The notes under the pieces are model-generated. The model was not told the DNA's origin and did not search any database. It was given only the letters and a program-made list of their open reading frames with translations. 42,203 nucleotides of DNA from Vicinamibacteria bacterium (GTDB lineage Bacteria; Acidobacteriota; Vicinamibacteria; Vicinamibacterales; UBA8438), in contig JAJEEA010000030.1 of NCBI GenBank assembly GCA_022821235.1, positions 1 to 42,203 on the forward strand. Reading direction: 5' to 3'. Both the position numbers and the translations under genes were made by a program. Numbering within the stretch: position 1 is the first letter of the stretch; each line of letters starts with the position of its first letter. Positions 25,236 to 32,988 of the stretch are shown one piece after another.

Positions 25236-25640
25236 TCAGTACACCTTGATCCCGAACCGGGTGACGGACTCCGGGAGAGGATGCCGGTCGAGGTCGATGA
25301 CGTCGACGGCCCGGCCGGTCGCGTCCTCGATCGCCTTCATGACGTCGAGCACCGCGTGGGAGCAGCCCCCGACCGCCACATCGACGTCGGCGCCCTCCCG
25401 CCATCGGTCGGGCGACCGCAACGAGCCGACGATGTATGCACGCCGCACGCCAAGCCGGTCGCGCAACGCCAGCAGGACCCGTTCAACCCGCGGGCGCAAC
25501 TCGGCCTGCTCGCCGGCCAGCCTCCACCGCCGCGTCCGCAGCGCCCGGTCGAGGATGCTGGTGTCGTAGCGGCGCCCGTCCTCTGGCACGCTCCCGTGGC
25601 CGCAACCGGACCCGGACACGGCTTTCACGAGCGCCATCAT
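25236..25640 (-). CDS. mntA: MntA-like nucleotidyltransferase antitoxin
   Basis: A 134-residue minimal nucleotidyltransferase of the MNT family. The active-site pattern is YIVGSLRSPDRWREGADVDV, with the Gly-Ser pair at 72-73 and metal Asp residues 85 and 87. In characterised pairs MntA polyadenylylates HepT and blocks its RNase activity. It looks intact, while its HepT partner just downstream is frameshifted. The first 20 residues before VPEDGRRYD are atypical for the family, and an in-frame GTG at 25589 could be the real start. Its stop is 4 bp before the toxin start. Confidence 0.85.
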   Translation of the reverse strand: MMALVKAVSGSGCGHGSVPEDGRRYDTSILDRALRTRRWRLAGEQAELRPRVERVLLALRDRLGVRRAYIVGSLRSPDRWREGADVDVAVGGCSHAVLDVMKAIEDATGRAVDVIDLDRHPLPESVTRFGIKVY

Positions 25641-25676
25641 ACAACCCGTCGGCGCCGCCGCACCAAGCCACCCGAT

Positions 25677-28658
25677 TCAGAAGTTGAACTGCAGCGCGAA
25701 CTTGGCGAGGCGGCCGGGCATGATCGCGGTCGGCCGCAGGTAGTTCGGCCCGTAGTTCCGGTCCTCCTCGATGACCGCGTTCTCGTTCAGCACGTTGTAG
25801 ACGTCGAACATCGCCTGGATGCGCCCCCCGTCGACCTCGAAGGTCCTCGACACCCGGATGTCCGCCTGGCTCCAACGGGCGCCGTACGCCGTGCCCGGTT
25901 CGATGACGTTGATGTTGACGGCGCCGCCGGCCGCGAGCGGACGCCCGAGCGAGGCGGCGACGGCGCCGCTCGGGTAGGTGACGATGGCGGCGCGCTGCGG
26001 GCCGGGCACGCTCTGCAGGGTCCCCGCGAAGGTGATGCCGTACGGGAACGTGTACGAGCCGAGCAGCTTCACTTGCGTCAGGTACGGCGTCGACCACTCG
26101 CAGAACGCCGGCGACGCGTCGCCGGCGGCCGAACCCGCGTGGGCCTCGGGCAGGCTCGACAGGTATGCGCAGTTGTCGTGGCTCGTCCGGCCGGTGCTGA
26201 GGCCGCCGCGCAGGAGCAGGGTGTCGAGCCGGGCGTCGACCGAGAGATCGAAGCCGGCGTACCGACGCGACCGCCCCCCGAACGCGTCGGCGCCGGTGGT
26301 GGTGGCGTCGATCTGTCCCAGCTTGTCGGGGTCGACGTCGGCGAAGCCGCTCAGGGTGTAGCCGCCGCCCCCGGGCAGGCGGTCGTCGGCGGGGGCGGTC
26401 ACCGAGTAGAACCCGAAGTCGTTCGGCCCCACCGCCCGGTTGTCCTGCACGGCGAAGTTCACGAACGAGCGGTGGAACCAGCCCGCGGTGACCGAGACGT
26501 TGCCGGCCACCTCGTGCTGCAGGCTGACCGACGACTCGTAGTTGGCGTGCCGGGTGCCCCAGCCGAACGCCCACGCCGGATCGTAGAACGTGTTGACGAC
26601 CGGCTGGCCGAACGCGAGATTGTCGGAGGGCGAGATGCACTCGCCGTTGGGCAGCGGATCGAGCGGATCGCAGTCCGCCCCGCCGTTCGCGTTGAAGTCG
26701 ATGAAGGTGCGCCGCTGCGCGTTGTTGTTGTCGGCGGGGTTGACGCTCCCGGCGCGGGCGTTCGAGTCGCGGTCGGCGTAGCGGCCGAACGACGCCTTGA
26801 GGGCGGTCCGCCCGTTCCCGAACAGGTCGTAGGCCAGGCCGAGGCGCGGCTGGATGTCCTTGAACCCGACCACCTGCTGCCCGGGGAAGCTGGCCGACAC
26901 CGGCCGGTAGCGCGACGTGCCGGTGTCGTGGTCGGGATAGCCCGCGTTGAAGTAGTCCCAGCGGACCCCCAGGTTGAGGGTCAGCCGGTCCACCGTCCAC
27001 TGGTCCTGCGCGTACAGCCCGAGGTTGGCGGGCACGTCGTTCTCGACGAGCGACGGCGTCGCGTAGAAGTCGACGAGGTCGACCGGCAGCCCCTGGAGAA
27101 TGATGTAGCGCTGGTACTGGACGCTCTCGATGTACTCGTTCTCGGCCACGTTCGTCAGGTTCATGCCGACCTTGAACGCGTGGCTGCCGGTGATGTAGGA
27201 CAGCGACGCCCGCGCCGCGTTGGTGTCGGCGCGCCGGTCCTGGAACACCGTCCCCGAGAACCAGCTCGACATGCCCCGGACCGCGATGTTGCCGGGGATG
27301 AGCAGGGCCCCCGCCCGCACGGGGTCCGCGTCGGGCGTGTTCTGCCAGTTCTGGTGCTGCGGATGCAGCGACACGCCCGCCTCGAACAGGAGGCGGCTGG
27401 TGATGGGCGCGGTCCACGTGCCCTGGTACACCTGCACCCGGATGGTCGAGTCGACCGCCGCCTCGGGCATCACGTTGAGCGCGGTGGAGATGGTGCTGCC
27501 GATCAGGAACCGGTTCCGCTTGTTGTAGTTGTTGTCGTAGAAGAACGTGAACTTGTTGCGCGGCGTCGCCTGGGCGGTCAGTCGCAGGGTGGTCGACTGG
27601 GCGAGCTGGTCGTCGACCGCCTGGCGGTCGAGGGCGGGCGTGTAGGCCAGATCGCTCGGGTCCTGGTCGTGGAAGACGCCGGCCACGAACTGATCGGTCC
27701 GCTGCGACGTGTGACTGGCCCAGAACCACAGCCGGTCGCGGACGATCGGCCCGCCCGCGGCGGGGTTGGCGAACCACAGGCGGCTCAGGCGGTTCGCCTG
27801 GTCCTCGCCGATGCCCTGCGCCACCAGCGCGTCGTCCACGTTGTTCGACTGGAGACCCGGAGACGAGAAGCTGCCGAAGAACTGGCCCGCCCACAGGTTG
27901 CTCCCGTCGCGGGGAATCATGTTGACCCGCACGCCGCCCGACTCGACCTCGGCGGTGTTGCCCGAGTAGTCGATGGAGTACTCGGCATAGTTGCCGTCGG
28001 CGAAGAACAGGTTCGACGAGTCGCCCCCCCGGGTCGCCGCCTCGACGCCGAGGCCGTCGATCTGGACCATCTGGTCGGTGCCCACGCCGCCGTGAATCGC
28101 GAGCCGCTGGTAGTTCACGCCCCCCTGGCCCCCGACGTCGACGGCCAGCGTCGACCCCACCACCCCGTCGCCGACCATGCCGGGAATCAGGATGCCGAGG
28201 TTCTGGAACGATCGGCCGCTCGGAATGGCGTCGATGACGTCGCGGTCGATGGCGATGTTCTGCTGCACGTTCTGGATGTCGACCACGGGGACCTCGCCCG
28301 TCACCGTGATCGTCTCCTCGACCGACCCGACCGACAGCACGCCGTCGACGTTGGCGGTGAAGCCGGCGCTGAGGCTGACCCCTTCGCGCAGGACGGTCGA
28401 GAAGCCCGAGAGGGTGAACGTCACCGTGTACTCGCCGGAGACGAGGCCGGTGATCAGGTACTGCCCGGACTGGTCGGTGAAGGCGGTCCGGACCTGCTCG
28501 ATCAGGGCCGGGCTGCGCGCCTCGACGGCCACGCCGGGCATCACGCCGCCGGTGTCGTCGGTGACGGTGCCGCCGATGGCCTGGGCGGCGGCCGGAGAAG
28601 ACGCGAGCAGCAGGCCGGCCGCCGCGACGGCGACACCCCGCTCGAAACGGATTCGCAT
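25677..28658 (-). CDS. Oar-type TonB-dependent receptor with carboxypeptidase-regulatory N-terminal domain
   Basis: A 993-residue outer-membrane protein. It has a signal peptide (about 1-26), a carboxypeptidase-regulatory-like beta-sandwich (about 27-107, with GGTVTDDTGGVMPGVAVEA), a linker ending in VEETITVTGEVPVVD, a plug domain (about 125-250, with IPSGRSFQNLGILIPGM), and a long beta-barrel ending in LAKFALQFNF. The terminal Phe fits outer-membrane insertion. The start at 28658 has AAGGAGG five bases upstream. It is divergent from the riboswitch-controlled receptor. The ligand is unknown; this type of receptor is abundant in Acidobacteriota. The 18-residue gap to the MntA gene is too short for an independent promoter downstream. 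Confidence 0.92.
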   Translation of the reverse strand: MRIRFERGVAVAAAGLLLASSPAAAQAIGGTVTDDTGGVMPGVAVEARSPALIEQVRTAFTDQSGQYLITGLVSGEYTVTFTLSGFSTVLREGVSLSAGFTANVDGVLSVGSVEETITVTGEVPVVDIQNVQQNIAIDRDVIDAIPSGRSFQNLGILIPGMVGDGVVGSTLAVDVGGQGGVNYQRLAIHGGVGTDQMVQIDGLGVEAATRGGDSSNLFFADGNYAEYSIDYSGNTAEVESGGVRVNMIPRDGSNLWAGQFFGSFSSPGLQSNNVDDALVAQGIGEDQANRLSRLWFANPAAGGPIVRDRLWFWASHTSQRTDQFVAGVFHDQDPSDLAYTPALDRQAVDDQLAQSTTLRLTAQATPRNKFTFFYDNNYNKRNRFLIGSTISTALNVMPEAAVDSTIRVQVYQGTWTAPITSRLLFEAGVSLHPQHQNWQNTPDADPVRAGALLIPGNIAVRGMSSWFSGTVFQDRRADTNAARASLSYITGSHAFKVGMNLTNVAENEYIESVQYQRYIILQGLPVDLVDFYATPSLVENDVPANLGLYAQDQWTVDRLTLNLGVRWDYFNAGYPDHDTGTSRYRPVSASFPGQQVVGFKDIQPRLGLAYDLFGNGRTALKASFGRYADRDSNARAGSVNPADNNNAQRRTFIDFNANGGADCDPLDPLPNGECISPSDNLAFGQPVVNTFYDPAWAFGWGTRHANYESSVSLQHEVAGNVSVTAGWFHRSFVNFAVQDNRAVGPNDFGFYSVTAPADDRLPGGGGYTLSGFADVDPDKLGQIDATTTGADAFGGRSRRYAGFDLSVDARLDTLLLRGGLSTGRTSHDNCAYLSSLPEAHAGSAAGDASPAFCEWSTPYLTQVKLLGSYTFPYGITFAGTLQSVPGPQRAAIVTYPSGAVAASLGRPLAAGGAVNINVIEPGTAYGARWSQADIRVSRTFEVDGGRIQAMFDVYNVLNENAVIEEDRNYGPNYLRPTAIMPGRLAKFALQFNF

Positions 28659-28759
28659 CGTGCCCTCCTTCCTGTGTGTCTCGATGATACCGGTTTGCGG
28701 CGGCCGGTCGTCAGGCGCAGTCCGCGCGGAGATGCGGCTTGCGGGGCTGGCAGTGCTCC

Positions 28760-28789
28760 TTGACACCCGGGCCGGGCACCGTCTATGTT
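28760..28789 (+). promoter_or_regulatory. Sigma-70-like promoter of the cobalamin riboswitch transcript
   Basis: TTGACA (28760-28765) is a perfect -35, and TATGTT (28784-28789) lies 18 bp downstream as the -10. The riboswitch begins right after. It is the clearest two-box promoter in the window. Confidence 0.75.
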
Positions 28790-28794
28790 CTTGT

Positions 28795-28975
28795 GTTCTA
28801 CACGGTTGCGGCTGGATGCACGGGAAGTCCGGTGTGAAGCCGGCGCTGCCCTCGCAACTGTGAGCAGGGACGAAATCCGCACCCACGTCACTGCCCGGCT
28901 TCGGGCGGGAAGACGCGGAGAGTAGGCCGATCCTGCAAGCCAGGAGACCGATCCAGCCGCGCCTCACGCGGCCTC
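28795..28975 (+). ncRNA. Cobalamin (B12) riboswitch
   Basis: The leader carries the conserved cobalamin-riboswitch core: GGGAAG then TCCGGTGTGAAGCCGG, CGCTGCCCTCGCAACTGTGA, GGGCGGGAAGACGCGGAG and the B12 box GCCAGGAGACC (28939-28949). Expression-platform hairpins follow at about 28971-28987 (GCCTCC/GGAGGC), 28996-29010 (ACGGT/ACCGT) and 29012-29026 (GCGCCC/GGGCGC). It controls the TonB receptor at 29193; adenosylcobalamin binding should lower expression. The whole leader from promoter to start is about 400 nt. No tRNA or other gene is seen in 28659-29192. Confidence 0.93.
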
Positions 28976-29192
28976 CGACGGGGAGGCGGGGAGGAACGGT
29001 GAACCACCGTCGGCGCCCGATGGGCGCGTCATCTTCGGAAACACCGCAGTAGGCTTTCGGCATCAGCCGGGGGCGGATTCCGTACGCCCGGCTGGCCCTG
29101 GCGGTTGCCGGGCCGCGGCGAAAGCCGGCGTGCACCCGCCTCCCCGGAGTGCGCCCGCCTTCCCGCGCCCGGACGAGAGGAGTCGTCTCTTC

Positions 29193-31559
29193 ATGATCCG
29201 TCGTCTCACGTTGTCCGCGGTCGCCGCGTGCTTGCTGGCCGCGGCGTCCGCCGCCGCGCAGGGTCCGGTCACGGTGACCGGCATCGTCACCGACTCGTCC
29301 GGCCGCGTCCTGCCGGGATCCGCCATCGAGGCGCGGCGCGGCTTGCGCGTGGTCGCCGCCGCGACCGCCGGGCCCGACGGCCGGTACCGCCTCGAGCTGC
29401 CCTCCGAGGGCCTCCATCGCCTGAGCGCGCGCCGGGACGGCTTCGTCGACGGCGCGGCCGAGGTGACCGCGGCCGCCGCCACCACCGCGAGCGTCGACTT
29501 CCGGCTCGACATCGCCCCGCTACGGGACACCGTCGTCGTCACCGCCTCCCGGACCGCCGAAACCACCGCATCGGTCACGGAGTCGCACTCGGTCTTCACC
29601 GCCGACGACATCGCGGCCCTCGGCAGCCGTTCGGTGGCCGACGTCCTGCGCTACGTCCCCGGGCTGAACGTCGAGTCGACGGGCCGCGAGGGCGAGATCT
29701 CGTCAGTCTACGCGCGCGGCGGCGAGGCCGACTACAACCACGTGCTGATCGACGGCGTAAGGGTCAACGACGCCGGCGGCGCCTACGACTTCGGCCGCCT
29801 CTCCGCCGCCGAGATCGATCGGGTCGAAGTGGTGCGGGGCGCCCAGTCGGCGCTCTACGGCTCCGACGCGATCGGATCCGTCATCCAGGTATTCACGAAG
29901 CGGGGAAGGCCGGACAGCGGGCCCAGCCTGTCCGGATCGTTCGAGGGCGGCTCGTTCGGCGCGACGCGCGGCGACCTGCGGGTGCTCGGCGGCGCCGGCG
30001 GGCGCGTCGACTACCAGCTCGGCGTCGCCCATCGCGCAACCGACGGCGCGTTCCAGAACCGGCTGCCCGAGCCCGACCGCTTCGACCAGCAGTCCGTCGA
30101 CGGCAACGTCGGCGCGATCGTCGGCAACGGCATCCGGCTGCGGACGGGGTTCCGGTACAGCGACGCCCGCGGCGCCTCGGTCGGCCCCATCACCTACGCC
30201 CGCGGCGACACCGGCACCGGCTACGACACCGACAGCCTGACCTGGCATCTCGACTTCGACCAGGCCCTGTCGCCGCGCGTCGACCATTCCGCCACCGTGA
30301 GCCACTTCCGGTCCGGCCGCCGGTCGGTGGACACCGTCAGCGACCCGCAGAGCCGCGTGCTCGCAATCCTCGAAGGTAAGCCGGGCGCCCTCTATCCGGC
30401 CGGCCCGCGGCTGGTGCGACTGATCGACCAGGCCGCGTTCGACGCCCTCGCCGCGGATCCCTCCAACCTCGGCGCCGGACGGTTCCTCGCCCGGAGCGGC
30501 CCGTACAGCGGCTTCGACCACCCCTTCGAGTACGAGGCGCAGGTGCGGCGCCCGGCGCTGCGCTACCAGCTCGACGCGACGTGGCTCGACGACCAGGTGC
30601 TGAGCGCCGGCTACGACTACTACCGCGAGACGAACGCGCTCGACGAAGGGCAGCGGGTGGAGAACCACTCCTGGTTCGTCCAGCAGCAGCTCGACCTCGC
30701 CGACGCGTGGTTCGTCACCGGCGGCGCGCGCGTCGACGACAACGCCCACTACGGGACCGCCGTCAACCCCAGGCTGTCCGCGGGCGGCTATCCCCTGCCG
30801 TACCGCGAGGGGACGCTCTCGTCGGTCAAGGTGTCGGCCAACGTCGGGCGCGGCATCAAGAACCCGAGCTTCTTCCAGCTCTACGGCGGGCAGTGGGTCG
30901 ACGGCGACCTGTCGCTGCGGCCCGAGCAGGCGCTCACCGTCGACGCGGGGGCCGAGGCGACCTTCGACGACCAGCGCTGGCTGGCGCGCTTCACCTGGTT
31001 CAGCAACGACTACACCGACCAGATAGCCTGGTCGCCCTCGCCCGGCTTCGGCGGCGACGGCCTGCCCGACTACGTCAACATCGACGGATCGCGGGCGGAC
31101 GGCGTCGAGCTCGAGCTCGGCATGCAGCGGCCCCTCGGCGGGCTGACCGCCAGCGCGTCCTACGCGCTGGTGGACACCGAGGTGGTGACCAACGCGAGCA
31201 CGAGCGAGCAGTTCCAGCCGGGTCAGCCGCTGCTGCGCCGGCCGCGGCACTCGGGCAACGTGCGCGTCGGCTACACGCGGGGGCGGGGCAGCCTGCACGT
31301 CGCCATGCGAGTGACCGGCGACCGCCACGACAGCGCGTTCCTCGGCCTGCAGCGCGTCTCCGACGGCCGCGGGGTGGACATCACCGTCAACCCCGGCTAC
31401 ACGCTGGTCGCCGCCGGCGGGCAGTTCCGCGTCCGCCCCGAGCTGACGCTGTTCCTGCGCGTCGACAACCTCACGGACGCCGTGTACGACAGCGCGCTCG
31501 GCTATCCGGGCCTGCCGCGCGCGTTCGTCGCCGGCGGGCGCTTCGACTTCGGCGGCTGA
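29193..31559 (+). CDS. btuB: BtuB-like TonB-dependent cobalamin receptor with N-terminal regulatory-like domain
   Basis: A 788-residue outer-membrane receptor for cobalamin or a related corrinoid, inferred mainly from the riboswitch just upstream. It has a signal peptide (about 1-23), a carboxypeptidase-regulatory-like domain (about 28-105, with TGIVTDSSGRVLPGSAIEA) that classical BtuB lacks, a plug (about 113-215, with SVADVLRYVPGLNVES and IDRVEVVRGAQSALYGSDAI) and a barrel ending in GGRFDFGG. The FDFGG end is unusual, as barrels normally finish on an aromatic residue. The start is ATG 29193 with GAGGAG upstream. The periplasmic and inner-membrane partners BtuFCD are not in the window. Confidence 0.92.
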   Translation: MIRRLTLSAVAACLLAAASAAAQGPVTVTGIVTDSSGRVLPGSAIEARRGLRVVAAATAGPDGRYRLELPSEGLHRLSARRDGFVDGAAEVTAAAATTASVDFRLDIAPLRDTVVVTASRTAETTASVTESHSVFTADDIAALGSRSVADVLRYVPGLNVESTGREGEISSVYARGGEADYNHVLIDGVRVNDAGGAYDFGRLSAAEIDRVEVVRGAQSALYGSDAIGSVIQVFTKRGRPDSGPSLSGSFEGGSFGATRGDLRVLGGAGGRVDYQLGVAHRATDGAFQNRLPEPDRFDQQSVDGNVGAIVGNGIRLRTGFRYSDARGASVGPITYARGDTGTGYDTDSLTWHLDFDQALSPRVDHSATVSHFRSGRRSVDTVSDPQSRVLAILEGKPGALYPAGPRLVRLIDQAAFDALAADPSNLGAGRFLARSGPYSGFDHPFEYEAQVRRPALRYQLDATWLDDQVLSAGYDYYRETNALDEGQRVENHSWFVQQQLDLADAWFVTGGARVDDNAHYGTAVNPRLSAGGYPLPYREGTLSSVKVSANVGRGIKNPSFFQLYGGQWVDGDLSLRPEQALTVDAGAEATFDDQRWLARFTWFSNDYTDQIAWSPSPGFGGDGLPDYVNIDGSRADGVELELGMQRPLGGLTASASYALVDTEVVTNASTSEQFQPGQPLLRRPRHSGNVRVGYTRGRGSLHVAMRVTGDRHDSAFLGLQRVSDGRGVDITVNPGYTLVAAGGQFRVRPELTLFLRVDNLTDAVYDSALGYPGLPRAFVAGGRFDFGG

Positions 31560-31751
31560 CGGCCGCTTGCAGCGTTCAGGCGCGACCGTCGGACCCGCGG
31601 CGCCTGGCGTCCCGGGGCACCGCGTGAAGCGCTCTCCTTTGCTCGAAAGGCCAGGAAGCGCGTGATGCGGCAGGCGCCGGGCTGGCCCCGGTGCGCGCCT
31701 TGGACGGCTGGCTCGGCGACCGCGTCACCGGAGCACTTGGTTCGGCTTCAA

Positions 31752-31820
31752 GGCAAGCCTGCACTTGGCCATGCGGGCAACCGGCGGCCGGCTGACGTCG
31801 CGGGTGGCGGAGTGACGTGC
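31752..31820 (+). pseudogene. Probable relic of a duplicated receptor C-terminal segment
   Basis: One frame reads ASLHLAMRATGGR, closely matching GSLHVAMRVTGDR of the receptor just upstream (codons near 31288). The surrounding sequence is not open for long and has no start. The 376-bp gap 31560-31935 also carries two degenerate copies of GACCG-CGGACCCG and GCGTGAAGCGCT near 31590-31630 and 31825-31885. It is best read as an eroded duplication of the receptor's 3' end. No intact gene is supported here. Confidence 0.45.
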
Positions 31821-31904
31821 GTGACCGCCGGACCCGTAGCGCTTGTCGCCCCCTCCCCCGGCAGGGACCCGCGTGAAGCGCTGACCCCCAGGAATCAGTT
31901 GTGC

Positions 31905-31922
31905 TACGATTTGTGATCACAA
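31905..31922 (+). promoter_or_regulatory. Candidate -10 and palindromic operator of the toxin-antitoxin operon
   Basis: TACGAT (31905-31910) is directly followed by the perfect 12-bp palindrome TTGTGATCACAA (31911-31922), which would cover the transcription start. AAGAGG follows as Shine-Dalgarno sequence, 7 bases before the ATG at 31936. The layout fits autorepression by the antitoxin or antitoxin-toxin complex. Confidence 0.6.
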
Positions 31923-31935
31923 TTCAAGAGGCAGC

Positions 31936-32268
31936 ATGGGTTCCCTCAACGTCTTCAGCGCCCGCGATGTCCGACAGCGTTCCGGCGAGCTTCTCCGGGA
32001 TGCCGAGCACGGACGTCTGGCGATAATCACGAAACACGGGCGTCCGGCGATCCTGGCCGTCCCGTTCGACGAGCGTCTGGTCGAGGTCGGCATCCATCGC
32101 GCCATGGCGCTACGCCTGTTCGAGCAGCGCCAGGCGACGCTGGTCCAGGCGGCAAGACTGGCGGCAGTAACTCCGGAGGAGTTCGTCGGGCTGCTGGGGG
32201 CAGCCGGCATTCCAGCCGTCGATTACCCGCCCGAGGAGCTCGACGATGAGGTCGGCGTCGCATCGTGA
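31936..32268 (+). CDS. Antitoxin with Phd-like N-terminus and UPF0175 C-terminus
   Basis: A 110-residue protein. The N-terminal half (about 1-50) resembles Phd/YefM antitoxins, with NVFSARDVRQRSGELLRDAE and RLAIITKHGRPAILAVPFDE. The C-terminal half carries the UPF0175 helix-turn-helix-like segment ALRLFEQRQATLVQAARLA and TPEEFVGLLGAAGIP. It is probably the DNA-binding antitoxin of the DUF3368 toxin whose start overlaps its stop by 4 bp (GTGA). A Phd-UPF0175 combination is unusual, since the two are generally separate families. Confidence 0.8.
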   Translation: MGSLNVFSARDVRQRSGELLRDAEHGRLAIITKHGRPAILAVPFDERLVEVGIHRAMALRLFEQRQATLVQAARLAAVTPEEFVGLLGAAGIPAVDYPPEELDDEVGVAS

Positions 32269-32756
32269 CGCCCATCGTCGCCGATACCGGGCCGCTCATC
32301 GCCCTCGCTCGCGCCGGTCGACTCGACCTGCTGCGGCACATGTACCGGCAGGTCGTCATTCCACCGGCCGTTCACGGGGAGCTCGCAATCGGGTCCGGCC
32401 GCCCCGGTGCGACCGCGCTCGCAGGCGCTCCGGCCGCGGGCTGGCTCTGCGTCCAACCGGTGGTGAATCAACAGGCGCTACAGGAGCTCGGACAGCTTCT
32501 CGACCTCGGTGAAGCCGAAGCGATTGCCCTGGCCGAGCAGCTCGACGCGAGGTTCCTCCTCATCGATGAGGCGGCCGGACGACAGATCGCGCGGCGACGC
32601 GGCGTTTCCGTGACCGGTGTCGCCGGCGTGCTGCTGTCCGCGAAGGCGGGCGGAGCCGTGGTCGCCGTCGGACCGATTATCGAGGAGCTCTCGAACGCCG
32701 GGTATCGCTTGTCGTCGCGGCTGGTCTCGGCCGTGCTCGAACGGGCCGGGGAATGA
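32265..32756 (+). CDS. DUF3368 PIN-like toxin
   Basis: A 163-residue PIN-fold RNase-like protein. Acidic residues appear at VADTGPLIALARAG (first Asp, about residue 6), LDLGEAEAIALAEQ (Glu cluster) and LLIDEAAGR. The order matches DUF3368 toxins that pair with UPF0175 antitoxins. It starts at GTG 32265, overlapping the antitoxin stop, so the two are translationally coupled. The core looks intact. Target RNA unknown. Confidence 0.85.
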   Translation: MTPIVADTGPLIALARAGRLDLLRHMYRQVVIPPAVHGELAIGSGRPGATALAGAPAAGWLCVQPVVNQQALQELGQLLDLGEAEAIALAEQLDARFLLIDEAAGRQIARRRGVSVTGVAGVLLSAKAGGAVVAVGPIIEELSNAGYRLSSRLVSAVLERAGE

Positions 32757-32966
32757 GACGACATCGACGAGGCGCGGTCCATCCACTGTTTCCACCATCC
32801 GAACGTCGTCCGGGCGCATCGCTACATCGAGGCGCACGACACGCCGTACATCGGCATGGAATACGTCCCCTTCCGGAAAGCCGTTGTCGAGCGCCCGGAT
32901 CGAGTGCCGTTCGACGAGAACGCGTCGCTGTCGGTGACGATTCTCCCAGCCGTCTTCGAAGACTGA
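32757..32966 (+). pseudogene. Fragment of a Ser/Thr protein kinase N-lobe
   Basis: The frame starts directly after the toxin stop without a start codon and reads EARSIHCFHHPNVVRAHRYI, then EAHDTPYIGMEYV, ending at a TGA at 32964-32966. This is the alpha-C/beta-4/hinge part of a Hanks-type kinase. The glycine loop, catalytic Lys and catalytic loop are all missing. The last 30 residues have no recognisable origin. It is a relic, not a functional kinase. Confidence 0.65.
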
Positions 32967-32988
32967 TGCCGGAGCGGGGGGCGCGTCC

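Noticed and set aside
25164-28763. A 1199-codon plus-strand open frame antisense to the TonB receptor
   Set aside because: No domain or motif is visible, its composition is typical of antisense GC3-driven frames, and the opposite strand encodes a complete receptor with signal peptide and barrel end.
29127-29137. GTGCACCC upstream of the BtuB-like gene as another element end
   Set aside because: Only the outer 7-8 bases match, without TGAC, and there is no opposite end or target duplication nearby.
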